Positions 1 through 11,722 of a stretch of 64,000 bases of DNA are shown here, one piece after another. How positions within the stretch are numbered: position 1 is the stretch's first letter; every line of letters begins with the position of its first letter. Source of the DNA: Saururus chinensis (taxonomy: Eukaryota > Streptophyta > Magnoliopsida > Piperales > Saururaceae); the NCBI GenBank assembly GCA_035235625.1, contig CP141145.1, positions 27,530,563 to 27,594,562 on the forward strand, read 5' to 3'. The notes below the pieces were generated by a model, which was not told the DNA's origin, ran no database searches, and saw nothing but the letters and a program-made list of their open reading frames with translations. A program made the translations under genes and the position numbers.

Positions 1-430
1 AATTAACCTTAACTAACTCATCAACATAACATCATTTGATGACGAGACAAGCAAGAGATTCAAAATGACTGCGCCTCAATATCTCACCTCCACAACATCA
101 AACATCTAACCTAAACCTTTAGGACAATGTCCATGGGATGGGACTGTTTCACACAATGAATGAATATTGATTATTTGTTTTCCTCAATATCATGAGGGCG
201 GTTAAAGATTATTTAACTAGAAGAAGTTTAGCAAATCGGATCCGATTATTTAACTAGAAGTTTAACTAGTTAGTAAATTGGCGTTGAATGTGACAATTTA
301 CCATGATCGAGTCCATCTGACAACAATTCATCCTTTTATAATTTTTATGATGAAGAAAACCAGAACTGAAAAGGGTCAGGTAATACCTGAATGAACTGTA
401 TCAAAAGCAAAGGCTAACTTCAAAAAAGAG
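1..430. other. AT-rich non-coding DNA, no gene seen
   Basis: No convincing exon, repeat boundary or RNA gene is visible here. It lies upstream of the visible chromomethylase exons and could be part of one of that gene's introns, because the exons encoding the earlier catalytic motifs must lie further left. Confidence 0.4.
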
Positions 431-2000
431 GACTGCATCAAACCAAACCTTCAAGCCAGGAAGATATTGCGCACGCCGAACTAGGCAGTGGGCCACACCA
501 TTAGTTTCTCTTCGAGCATGGGAGATCAAAGTTGACTCCAGATCTTGAAGGTATCTCATAGCATGATTAAGAGATTGTTCAAGAGAGAACCATGATCACG
601 TCTTACTATCTGAAAACAACAGGATCACGTCCAAGCAATTTCCCCTTGCTGAGATAGGCTATCAACTGCCCCATGATGTCCTTGATACAGATGCTCACGC
701 CGGATTGATTTGTCGCCGGAAATTGAGCCCCATCAAAATTGTTCTTGATGAAACCCTGCGGAAGGGAGATCCAAGGCAGACCTCTCCTAGTATCACTTTC
801 CTGAACACATGCCTAAAGATTGAGATATAATTCCTAACCCATGATGCTTCTTTTTTCATCTCTTTCTTGAGCATTTCTACTTACCAATTAGCCCAGGTGA
901 CGGCAAGAACCTCTCTCAAACATTTGGATTCACCCAAGAACAGATTAAAGTCCACCTCCCTGTGCCACCCCTCTTGATCTTAAGCATTTTTTCTTGATCT
1001 CTGCAGCTTGCATCCTTCACACAGGCTTCTAGGCAATGTTCTTCCTGAAGAATATGAACTTTGCCCGTAAGATACGCCTTCAGCTTTTCCCTGTTGGAGC
1101 TATCAGCAACTTCTCCCTCATTTACCCTCTCTAAGACCATAAAGCAGGCGTTCTCGACTGAGAAGATGCCTTTCCTATTGCACCAACTCATCCTTAGGCA
1201 TTTCTCTACACGGGGGAATGTTAACAATTCTCTCGGTTTCGATGGAGAGGGAAATTTAGTTGACAATATCTCTCCTTCCAGAATATAACATAAATCCTGA
1301 TCAATAAACTCACTCACATATGAGTCAGAGTTGAAGCCACCACCTGGGGAGCAACATAGCCGACCCAATAGAAGGTATTTATCAATCTTTCCAATCCATT
1401 ATTGTCCTCCCATTTCTGATGCACCTATAGATACCTCTTTGTAATACTTTCCTCCCAATAAGTACGATTTGCCAAGCATAAGATGAATTTTGTTTCACAA
1501 AAGTACCCAAGAAATTACCATCTTTAAAGTATTTTTCTCTACGAACCTGCACATACAAATAATTTGGATTATAGATAATCTGCCTTCCTTGCTTTGCATG
1601 GAGGGCAACGTTAAAAGCCTTTACGTCCCATCCCTTCCCCCGGCTGACAATTTGTACCAGCTCAACCAATGCCTCTTCTTTTCATCATTTTTTGTCCCCA
1701 CCAGCCATTGCTAATGACTACTTTTTATTTCACCACAAATGGCCTAATGGATCTTGAAATGGAAAATGCCCATAAGGGATCGTTTGGGCCACCGCCTTGA
1801 TGAGCACTTCCCTACCCACGTGTGACATTAGTTTTGTCCTCCGCTTTTTTACCTTATTCCATATCCCTACTCAAGAAGGGAGCCCAAGGTACTTCTCGTG
1901 GTGTCTAACTTCCTGCACCACTTGCCTCGATGCCCTACTGCATTTTACGAGTACTTTCTGAACCTTCAAACACTCCCCAAGAGAAGCATTGCAGAAGATT
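430..2000 (-). mobile_element. Decayed LINE (non-LTR retrotransposon), 3' half
   Basis: Read on the minus strand from high to low coordinates, the sequence gives the back end of a plant LINE ORF2. Near 1690-1382 is the post-RT segment with FNVALHAKQGRQ, followed by a WQIVLIGRKVLQRGI-like stretch. At 1368-916 is the zf-RVT-like segment (KGIFSVENA). At about 765-430 is an RNase H domain, with FIKNNFDGAQF (catalytic D), then CIKDIMGQL and ARRETNGVAHCL near its end. Frames break several times, around 1675, 1375 and 600, so nothing intact can be made. Fingers, palm and endonuclease domains are missing or unrecognisable, as expected for an old 5'-truncated copy. No poly(A) tail or target duplication could be fixed. 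It lies in the opposite direction to the chromomethylase and probably sits in one of its introns. Confidence 0.75.
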
Positions 2001-2491
2001 AAACTACCATCTTCAAGCAATAAATGAGGGATCTTTGGTCCTGCCTAGCAGCCACCACTCCACATATATTCCTCAGCTTCCAAATTCAGGGCAGACAGAC
2101 CCTCAACGCTCAAAGAAGACAATTCATCTCAAGCTTTGAAAATGATAACAACATGGTTCGTCACCAATTAGGCGATACTACTCCCACATCATGCATGGTA
2201 TGTGCCCACATGTATATGTTTGTTTGTATGCATAGGACCAGATTAGCGTTTAAATAGCATGTATGCACAAACTCATGTTTACGTACATAGGAGTACAAAA
2301 AGTCGTCGAGATATGATTAGACGAATAATATTTTAGAGCTATAAACAAATTTGGGATGATCAAGGTTGTATTTATACTCTAAAGATTATGAGCCCATGGT
2401 TAGAGGGTGCATGCAAAATTTATGAACTACAAATACTTTTTTTCTTACATATGAAATAACATGGAATCCTTATATGGTTTTTGATGCTCAG

Positions 2492-5332
2492 AGTGCTCGA
2501 GTTCTGAAGAAAAAGTGCAACAGAATCATACATTATACGATCATCGACCACTTTGCTTGAATGTCGATGATTACATGCGTGTTTGCCGTATCCCCAAGAA
2601 GAAGGTATACAACATTTGCATTTTAAAAAAGGTCGCCTAAGCATGAGCCTATGCTATGTTTCATAAGCACAATTTGATGCCTAGCGAGTCATTTGGACAT
2701 GGCCCCTTTCATCACATCATTTTAATCTTTTAAATTAAAATTTGGTATTATATTTCCTAATTTATCCCCTAAGGTTTCAGTTAGGTGTAGGAATGCATCC
2801 TCGTATGTGGAATTCATCCATTTAGCCGCATCAAATTTGAGATGTTGGCTTGGTTACATTCCAATATGGAAATGGGCACAAACATGTCAAAAGCATGATT
2901 CGCATCCCTTTTGGTTCCACACCTTCCTTGGTGATGGCCAAAGTCACTAGCGACTGAGTGCAGTTTTTCAATCTTCGGCCCTCTTTACATTATCTACAAA
3001 TCATATGTCTGTGGGCACCGCCAAATTTTTTTTTTCAAAAGTTCTTGTCGTTTCGTATAAATTTACCTTGCTGATGTAAGAATTTCAGGGTGCAAATTTT
3101 AGAGATTTGCCGGGAGTTAAGGTGGGTCCCAATAATAAAGTTGAGTGGGACCCAAATATTGGAAGAGAGTATTTACCATCCGGGAAACCTCTGGTATGAA
3201 ACGTTCCATTATACTTTTCTAATGTATAATACCTACAGTTTCTAGTGAAGGACACAATTTCTATATTTGCAGGTACCGGACTATGCAATGAGCTTTGTCA
3301 GAGGGATATCCACGAAGTAATATTTGTTCCTAATAGATTAAGGCGTCGTTTGGATTATGATTTACAACTCCTTTCTGTTCACTTTTTATTGCTTTGCATA
3401 TAAATTTTATTTGATTAAGTAATTTAGACTAAAAGTCTTGCTTTATTTTAAAAATGCCTTTGACCCTATTTTTGACTCGCTTTTACTTTTTAACCGCTTT
3501 TTGCTTAACTCTCATCTAGAGGAGGGTTAGGCTAAAAGCATATAAAAAAGAGTAAAAATATCATGAATTAACATTTTTATACTTCTCTTGTCTCTTGCTA
3601 TAACACTCTTTTTGTAATTTTTCCTTTTTATATGCGTGCGTTTCCTATCTAGTAAAACCCCCTCCCCCTTCTCCTCCCACCATTAATACCCTCACACATT
3701 TTTTTATTTTCTTTCCTGTGCTAATTTCATTCCTTTTCTCCTCTTTAGTAGAATATTCTTCTCCTTTTCCTCCCACCATGATTATTCTTATCTGCCATTG
3801 ATGACCATCCTTGTCCACCCGATCCCTTTTCCTTTAATTATTTGAGGATAAGTATTTTTCACAACGGAGATGATATGTAATAAATGACTATCCAAACAAG
3901 ATTTTTAGATTTTTTTTTAAAAAGCTAATTTTCTATAATGTGTATCCAAACATAACCCATTTTTACTTTATTTTTAAAAAAATAATTTTAACTAAAAACA
4001 ACTTTTTAGATAATATGAAGCGTCATCCAAACGATGCCTAAGTGAAAAACTAGGTTTCTTATAAAAGAAGAAGTCTTGGAATACTTGTCTTTTACATTAC
4101 AAAAAAAGAGAAAGAAGAGGCTCTTTAGGCTCTATTACAAAAAACTTAAATACCCTCACTTAAGTGAAGGGTAGATAATTACAAAATAAAAATAAATATA
4201 ACTAATAAAATTAACCTTATAATACTATTAAAGACTTAGACAAATAAAAAAGAGAGCAAATATATTACTCTTAACAATTTTTATATGCTTTCCAAATGTG
4301 TTTTAGGCCATTCGGTAGATTATGGTGGGATGAGACCGTTCCAACTGTAGTGACGAGAGCTGAGCCACACAACCAGGTTTGCTTGCTTTCATTTTCATAT
4401 TATTCTTGAGAAAGTTCGATTTTTCCTAAGTTAAATTACTTCTTAGTACTGTTGCTTTGAGACAGTCATACTAGAAGTGCAATTATTGATTTTAAAGCAT
4501 GTATCTTTCCTAAGAAAACAATTCTTGATGATTTGACCACTTGATGGTAGGTAATCATTCATCCAGAACAAGATCGGGTTTTGTCTATCCGGGAGAATGC
4601 AAGACTCCAAGGATTTCCAGATTATTATCAGTTAGTCGGGCCGGTGAAGCAAAGGTTAAGACCTAAATATTGTTGCTCTAGTGGAAACCCTACTAAAAGA
4701 AAATAAATTGACCAGTCCACATGTAGGATTAATCCGTTTCTTAACTTTTGTGCTCTCCTCCCCCCTCCCCTCCAAAAAAATAAAAATAAAACCCTATTGT
4801 ACTAATCCTATATAGAAAGTTATATAAGTTCAAATTGGAGCTTTCAAAATTTTATGTTTTGCATTGACCTAAATTGCTGTTGCAAGCGTGCGAGCTCGAA
4901 AAATTATGCAGACCTAGACCAAATTGGTGTTGGACCCATATTAGCATAGGCCAGGCCAAACAAGGTTTCAAGTTCATGTATATATTTGGTCAATTAAACC
5001 TTAACCAGGCTGGTTGATGCTTTTGGTAACATTATATGATGTCAACTATTTTTTTGCAATTTTATCTAATGCCAATACTGCCGATTGATATTATGTGGCT
5101 TGTTTTTACAACCAATTGGTACTTATTTTTCAGATATACTCAAGTGGGAAATGCTGTTGCTGTTCCGGTAGCTCGAGCGCTGGGATATTCTTTGGGATTG
5201 GCCGTCCAGGGGAGGGGAGATGGTAGCCCTGTCATTAAATTGCCAGAGGGCTTTCCATTTACAAGCAAAGAGCATTCGGTGAAGAAATCATTAGTAATAG
5301 TTGCAGATGAAATGGCTGAATCTGAATCATGA
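2492..5332 (+). CDS. CMT3-like chromomethylase (DNA cytosine-5 methyltransferase), C-terminal exons
   Basis: Chromomethylases methylate cytosine at non-CG sites in chromatin marked by H3K9 methylation. Six exons join in frame: 2492-2604, 3089-3193, 3273-3316, 4307-4376, 4551-4654 and 5134-5332, with GT-AG borders and phases that agree at every junction. Landmarks in order are [13 protein letters not shown], then [27 protein letters not shown] and [11 protein letters not shown]. Next come [20 protein letters not shown] (target-recognition end), [13 protein letters not shown] (motif IX) and [16 protein letters not shown] (motif X). The last exon adds about 40 residues after motif X and ends in a TGA at 5330-5332. 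The BAH domain, chromodomain and the catalytic Pro-Cys loop are encoded upstream, beyond the window, so this is a partial gene. No stop or frameshift breaks the visible exons, so it may be functional. The 990-bp third visible intron carries a MITE, and a LINE lies just upstream. CMT3 fits better than CMT2, but this needs a tree. Confidence 0.9.
3342..4038. mobile_element. PIF/Harbinger (Tourist-like) MITE in the chromomethylase intron
   Basis: The element starts GGCGTCGTTTGGAT and ends with the near-perfect inverse ATCCAAACGATGCC. It is flanked by TAA at 3339-3341 and 4039-4041, the three-base duplication typical of PIF/Harbinger. It is 697 bp, AT-rich and non-coding. It lies wholly within intron 3317-4306, so it does not disturb the reading frame. 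Confidence 0.75.
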
Positions 5333-5780
5333 AACTTGGATAAATGATGTGCCAAAGAGTTTCGGAACTCGAATGCGCCAAAGAAGTTTATTGTGTTACA
5401 CAATCTTGACTGCGGCACGGAACTTGAAGTTACGAAAAATGTAAGGTCATGAGAATGGAGGAAAGATCACTTGTAGAGAGAGTGGGAGCCGAAAGGAGCT
5501 CATGAAAGGAACATTGAATTTGAAGTGTTCTCTACTCATTTGAGACAGATGGAATCAATTCTTTTTACATTCAATTGCAGAATGTTCTAGAGATTTGTTA
5601 TATACCAAAAACTCCACTTAAAAAGAAATCACATTGTCCATGAATCTGCAACTATTCAAGTACAAACACTCAGACAACATCGGGATTGTCTAATTAATTT
5701 GTATTTTCTAGCGCTAGAAACGTAAGAGATTGTTTCAATGATTTATGTTTGTTTTATTTGAGTTTTTACCGTATTACTTA
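5333..5780 (+). other. Presumed 3' untranslated and downstream region of the chromomethylase
   Basis: This directly follows the TGA and has no other open frame or repeat. No clear canonical poly(A) signal was fixed. Confidence 0.45.
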
Positions 5781-6556
5781 GCTGAAGAAACCCAAATTCT
5801 ATAGTCCTTGGTTTTGAAGATTGAATGCCATAGAACTTGGATTTAGGTGATATTTTAAAAAAATTTGACCGAAATATCCTTGGGTTAGCATTTAGGGTTT
5901 ACATTGTGTAAATTGGGTAGAATGTTGCATTTACCTAGAAACAATTGATTGTTAAGTCTGAGTTTTGCTTTCCAATTGGCAATTTTCAAAGTTTCACTGG
6001 TGAGAAGCAAAAATGTAGTAGGTTATTTAATTTTTGACTTCACATTTCCAAGATCTTACGTGTTAAGTGATATTCCGGTTGTGAATCAAGTTCCGATTAT
6101 GAAGTGAGGTTTGGCTTCACGCACCCTCAATAAATAAGTGATTTGCAGTGAAGGTTAACGACCCATTGAGGGGTAAATCTAGTGAAGCTCAACGACATCA
6201 ACTAGTCGGCGACTCTCTACTAACGACTTAATATTTAAACTCTTATTTTTTTGTAGGTTTGAATATACAATTGTTAATATATTGTATTATGGGGCATAGG
6301 ATTGGTAGTATTTGCATACACATGCACATTATATAGTCATTTTATTAATAATAAGATATGCAAAATATCTTGTTATGGATAATACAATATATGACATTGA
6401 AAACTCATATTATTATTTATTGGAGGTATATATATTGTGTTATTAATAATAAAATATATGACTTTGAAAATTTGTGATATATGAGCTTAGCGTGTGTTTA
6501 ACCGTTATTTGGGTGGTTAGATAATGTTGATGAATGCGACTCTTTGATTTTGGTCA

Positions 6557-6580
6557 GGATATATATATATATATATATAA
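6557..6580. repeat. (TA)n microsatellite
   Basis: About 12 TA units inside MULE copy E1. The corresponding place in copy E2 (about 36040-36060) has no TA run, so it expanded after the copies separated. Confidence 0.8.
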
Positions 6581-6599
6581 TATCTTTTAATGACAAAGA

Positions 6600-7300
6600 C
6601 TACAAGAATACAGTTAAATGGCAGAATATATATGTGAAGGCCTTGGAAGAGAAGAAACAGAGAATTTATGGGAGGAGACTGGGGTTGGGAATAAAGAGTT
6701 TCTATTGGTGGTCTTTGACTATTAAAAGACCTTATTGAATCTAGGCTGGAATGCAAAACAATTTTGGAGGAGACTGGGTTCTACTTAGTATATATTTGTG
6801 AGCAAATCATAATCTATAGGCTGCTCCTAGACATTCTAATAGATAATTATTGGGATGACTTACAAAAGGTGTTGAACATCTCAGCGAAAGGAAACTTGTT
6901 GAAGTTGGATAGTAGCAACGAGAAGGCTGCCCAAGACAATGGGTAATTTTTCAAAAGATTGTTAGTGGGGAAGTGGCTAGAGAAAAATTTTATTAAAGAA
7001 AATTTGAAGGAAGTGGCAGAAAATAAGTGTGTTGTCTATGATGAACTCTTAGTTGTCTCTCACATGGGGGCCCTCGTATTATTTACATAAACCAATATAT
7101 CTGTCTCCCCTTCTTTGTGTGACTTCCTCGATGATCTGGTAGTTGTGGAGAGGTACAACTTTGCGAAAGCAGTTAATGACATGTTGTGTTGCGGCATATC
7201 CTCAAGCCATCGCATCATTAGGAGTAAAGAAGATGAGCACTACGCATCAACCAGTATTCTCATTGGGGCTTCATTCGTGATAGAGGTAAAATTTTGTATT
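6600..7300 (+). pseudogene. Degraded plant-mobile-domain-like ORF of MULE copy E1
   Basis: Broken frames give fragments such as YRLLLDILIDNYWDDLQKV and MCDFLDDLVVVERYNFAKAV. They correspond to LLLSKD..QFWSRLGSTY, SMCDFLDDLIVVGRYKWEEVV and HDMLCHKISLAHRNIR in the other copy (36090-36830). The pattern of a WW-type core, a CDFLDDL segment and then a W..A/E..VHDML segment resembles the plant mobile domain or DUF1985-like proteins found in some MULEs. Stops and frameshifts are frequent, so it is not coding now. The family assignment is an inference from pattern only. Confidence 0.45.
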
Positions 7301-7339
7301 ATTAATAACATGATTATTTTTATTATTGTAGACTTCATA

Positions 7340-7600
7340 ACATGATCACATATTAACATTCTAGGTATATCGTGTTATCATTAACATGCTATTGTGATTA
7401 GCGTGTTTTAGATTACACACTAATTTGATTTGTATGTTATTGATTACACGCTAGTTTAGTTAGCGTGTTTTCGATAACACGATTAATTACTATATCATAT
7501 ATCTTCAATTACATGATGTGAGTATTTCGTGTAATTAATGGCACAATTAGTTTAATAAATGTGTTATTAATTACTCGACATATATGATATTGAAAGGATT
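7340..7600. repeat. Degenerate short repeats of a (CG)TGTTATNNATAACACG type
   Basis: Roughly ten loosely spaced copies of a near-palindromic word (TGTTATCNATAACACGAT and variants) occur here. They recur at 36900-37120 in the other MULE copy. Similar words also occur near 5750-6480 and 42530-42840, so the word marks this transposon family's non-coding parts. Confidence 0.55.
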
Positions 7601-8904
7601 TTTTTGCTAACATAGGTGTGGTTGTTTGAGCACGCTTTTATATGGGTGCTAAGTTCTCCTTTATGTAGTCTGAGGTGCAGGAGGTGGCTCGGATTTACCT
7701 AACTGTTGACAAATCACAGATGTGGAGAAGGTCGCTAAACTTGACTGGGTCGACGAATAGTCAATGAAGAAGTTGCTGGCTCATCAAATCTAGTATGAAT
7801 GACTTTTTTAACAGGTTTTGTAGGCATTAGAATGTTGTACGATGTGTGACACGAATTTGTTGAGTTGAAATCTCCTCGTTCTCCCAATCTACAATAGATA
7901 CTAACGTATTATTCAATATGTGATATAAATCAACATCGTGTATTAAGTTACATGCTTACAAATTTTACCTTGTTATTGATGAGACGATATTTATACAAGT
8001 TATGTCATTGTATCTATGCTAAAAAGAATTTGTGATAAATCACTTTTGTATTTTATATCATTAGTTATACGATATTATAAATATTGTGCGTTCAAGTATA
8101 TAATAAAGTATAATGTCATGTAATCTAAAGGCATTATTACCTAATTGTTTCACAAGTGAATTATATATCATTGACTTGTCTACAATATGCCATTTAAGCT
8201 GAGGTGAGCCGATACTACTGGTTATTTATCTTTATTCATAGACTAATTACTTTTTACTAATGGTGATTTGTCACCGTTGTCAGTCTCTTTCATCTTCGCA
8301 TATAATGATAATACTTCTTTATTTATTTTTTTATAAATAGAAAACACTAATTGTAAGTCTTTATCGTCTTATAATTTATTTAGAATAGATGATTGCGAAG
8401 ATAAAATCAAATATTTCAAAATCATATTATCATTGATGACAAGTCTTTCTTTAACTTGAACCCATAGCTCACCAAGCCTCATTAAGGGATCAATATTCAT
8501 CAATTGTATTTCTACCTACATACATGTCATCATTGTCTACCTCTCCATTATAATAAAAATAAATATCAACCATCTCTATTATGGTGGTTGAAGAGTAATC
8601 GGATCGACTGAAATAAAGCCTTCTTCTCTCATAATATTTTCTATAATGGAAAAAATAGGCTTCTACTTTCTTCGGTGATGCCGGTCATCTCCCAGCAGCA
8701 AACCCTGCCTTGTTGCTAATAAATCCTTTTTTCCACCAGAATGATGCAATGCTATTCATTGTTTATTTACGAGGAACTATATGTGGATTGAGTTTATTTA
8801 AAACCTAAGAATATCTTTGTCCTAAAATAAATAATATTATATTTAATGTTAAAAAGTAAGAAATATAAAATATTGACTTCTTGGGCCACGTAGTATGGAA
8901 AAAA

Positions 8905-10098
8905 CTCCAACTTCATGTGAGTATTCTTGGCTTGGTATATGTGACCATATAGGTAACCGAGTCTTGGGAGATTTGCAAGAAAGAGGTGCCACGGAGGAGA
9001 CAATATAAGTTTAATATATTCAAACTCATTCCATCTGATAATGTTGAAAGTGTGTGTTCTAGTAGAAACAAGGTCTATAGTTTCGAACTCATTGTGGCTT
9101 ATTACATGACCACACTTATGGATGGGGCATGACAAATAACAGTGCTATAGAGTATAGATCCTCCATTTTTGTTTGGGAAAAACTACTCTGAGCGTGAGCT
9201 CATAGTATATCCCTGGGCTTGATGCTGGCGAGTGAGGCCTGCTGCCCCCCGCCCCCCCTCCAGTGAGGTTTGTGGTTTTCCGGCAAGAGAGAAGGTGCGT
9301 AGACAGTGACGGTAATGGAGGGGTCTGGCCTGGGCGGGCTTGATTGCTACTGAAATCAGTGATAGGGTCGTGCGAAATGAGTGAAACTGGTACACTTATA
9401 TGAACCCTTTCAGAAAACAGGTTCTTAATCATGCTATGGGGCGATTTTTGTATTAGATGCAAACAATATAGATTGACCGTTAATTGAAGCAGAACTTTCT
9501 AGTTATGCAAAGAGCCCTATTTGTAAGAGCCCTGTTACACTCGGGGGTGTGTGCACCGAGCGCATCATACACGTTGGATCTCGATCTAATAGGTGGCATC
9601 AAATCAGGGGGATGGTAGGTTTGAGTCCTTGCCAGCACCTTGCTTTTCGGAAGCAATTTTTTATACTCCAGCTCACTGTGAGCTAAGCGTGAAAAATACG
9701 TGAAGCATCTATTTTTAATATCACTAACATATATGTTAGTGCACGTTAACATAAGTAATATTTATGTACTTACATTGATAGATGCTTTATATATATTTCT
9801 TATGCTCGGCTTGCTCATTTTACGAGTGAAATATGAAAAACACTTCTTTCTGCAAGTGATTAAAAATGAGCTAATACGCAAAAATTGTACATTTGCACAG
9901 CTGCATATTGTGCCTCTGATCCAACGGCGTGGTTTGTTTAAGGGTTGGGGGGCGGGTGGGTTATTGAAAATTCTCCTATCCCCTGTTTTATGTGTGTTGT
10001 ACGGGCCGCAAACACACACGGGCATACGCCGAGGGCATATGAAGAACTAACTCTGTTTATTTAACAACCGTGGTAAGCTATACCTTTTTTCTTTAAAA
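8905..10098. other. No gene recognised; contains a foldback
   Basis: Minus-strand ORFs here are short and resemble no family I know. There is a C/G-rich patch at 9238-9262 and an inverted-repeat foldback at 9681-9819 (listed separately). It otherwise looks like old non-coding DNA. Confidence 0.4.
9681..9819. repeat. Foldback with nested perfect palindrome
   Basis: Imperfect arms pair AGCTAAGCG..AAGCATCTA (from 9681) with TAGATGCTT..CGGCTTGCT (to about 9819). At 9722-9741 lies a perfect 20-base palindrome, CACTAACATATATGTTAGTG. It could be a MITE core. No terminal duplication was found. Confidence 0.45.
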
Positions 10099-10100
10099 TA

Positions 10101-10207
10101 CGCACTATATCCCATATCAATAGCTGTATTTATTTATTTTTAAAAGAAAATAAATATTAATTTATTTTAACAAATTAAATGGTGCTATTTATGTGGGATT
10201 GAGGGAG
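10101..10207. mobile_element. Stowaway-type MITE (Tc1/mariner)
   Basis: A TA-flanked 107-bp element. The right end, reverse-complemented, reads CTCCCTCAATCCCACATAAA, the classic Stowaway terminus. The left end is a diverged match (CGCACTATATCCCATATCAA). TA duplications are at 10099-10100 and 10208-10209. The centre is AT-rich. Confidence 0.75.
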
Positions 10208-10209
10208 TA

Positions 10210-11722
10210 TGTAACAAACCATAACTCGCCAACAATTCCACAAATAAGTAAACAGGGGCTTGCATGTGGTATTTTACCGTGACACAGTTACCATTTCTTC
10301 ATCTTTGCAACTTTCAACTCTTCTAATCCTTCTCCTCTGTATATTTAGCCGTCCAAGTTGCCATGCCTCAGTTCAGCAACTTTACTGCTCTACGTTAAAT
10401 CCATGTTTCGGCAATGACGAAACATGTTGGAACATTGGCCGGCTGGGTATGTTCTCCTGTTCTTGTCATGAGAGGGTAAGTCATTATGGCGAAGAAAGGA
10501 CAAGTTAATGGTAAAGAGAAACAGCAATAGCAATCCCTTGGACAGTCATCCATTGCTGTCCTGGTAAGTCCTTATTGTAGCTTTCTGAAGTCAGCTGTCA
10601 ACCAGTTGTCGGTTTGGTCATTGCCTGCAAAATCGACGTTGATTTAGAAAACCAGTAGCTAAACTGACTTGAGCCGCTGTAAACGAAATTAGTGAAGGCA
10701 CAGCATTTTACCATGTGCTAAGAGTCTCTTGAGATGTCTTCTTGCAGTAGCCGAATCATCTTCACAGGCTGAAAGGAGTGATCAATAGCTCATGCGCTGT
10801 GACAGGTCCTCTTTAGTCCTTATTATATAAGAGAAGGGGCGTCTTTCCGGTTTCTCAGTACGAGATAAAAGTGATGTTATTCATTAAACAAAGGGTCCTT
10901 TCTGGCTGGCTTTTACTTGGAAAGTGGATCAAATTTCCTTATTGGCTTCCTATAAGCCAACTGCCCAAGTCCTTCAATTCTCCCCTACTTTCGGAAACTT
11001 CTTTGTTTTTTACAGGCTTACAGCACTATCAAATTAACATGCTTACAACCTCGGAGATACTACAACCTTGTTCACTTGTCCAATATTATGATCTGGTCAA
11101 AAGCAGACGCTTCCATTAAATTGCTCCTCATAGGCTGTCAGATACTTTTCAACTTCAATGCCCTTGCATGGCCGCATTCATTTACGAGCTAGTGGTTCTA
11201 GATGTCCTCTGGACTTGTGTTTCTTGGACGGTTCATGTGTGAAACGGAAAAATCTCTGGTCAAAGAGAACAAACGTGCGTTTAGTGGTGTCTGGCAACCT
11301 AAAACTGTAACAGGATTTGACATATGCCTGTGAGCAGAGTCAGCAGACTTTATCGGACAAAACAAAGCCACTTGGTGTATATGAGAAATTTAGTAATTTC
11401 GTTGAAAGGGAAAGCCGCAAAAGGTAAGGATACATCATGAACGTGCCATGACAATGTCGGATATTTTATCATGTAAACGTTGGCAGTTTCATGTGACTAG
11501 AGCCGAAAGGTAAGTATTCCAGAAAAGCAACAATCTCAGGAATGTATTAATTAAACGCCCATGTGAAACAGGCAAGGCACCATCGAGAATTCTATAAACA
11601 GAGAAGGACAAGTTCACGTTGGGGTTGATCACTTCGTCTTTACTGTAGAACGTTAGATACTCAAAATGGGAAACATATCCTTCTCTACATATTTCCTGGG
11701 AACGTTGAACATAGCGCTTCGG
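10210..11722. other. Unresolved region left of the Copia element
   Basis: A plus-strand ORF at 10260-10508 begins with a hydrophobic stretch (STLLILLLCIFSRPSCHAS), then a Cys-containing segment (CSTLNPCFGNDETCWN) ending at AGAGGGTAAGT, which would be a good splice donor. This could be a first exon of a small secreted protein, but I cannot name a family and no second exon is clear. A 35-bp word at 10467-10500 recurs at 27828-27865 and 27971-28010, beyond the Copia insertion. A minus-strand open stretch (11489-11717) also runs into the Copia LTR. Confidence 0.3.

Larger units (their letters stand above)
5780..8905. mobile_element. Non-autonomous MULE (deletion derivative), copy E1
   Basis: This stretch aligns by eye, segment after segment, with about 35165-43625 but lacks the transposase core. 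The left part (5790-6500) matches 35200-36010, 6540-7600 matches 36010-37110, and 7880-8890 matches 42530-43610. The two ends are imperfectly inverted relative to each other: the left contains GAAATATCCTTGGGTT, and the right, reverse-complemented, contains AAAGATATTCTTAGGTTT. This fits degenerate Mutator-type terminal inverted repeats. The exact ends and a 9-bp duplication could not be fixed. It contains a degraded plus-strand gene (6600-7300) and a scrap of transposase N-terminus (about 8440-8560, minus). Confidence 0.65.

Noticed and set aside
9236..9262. C-rich tract that could form a G-quadruplex on the minus strand
   Set aside because: Runs are irregular and no gene or promoter is near; weak support.
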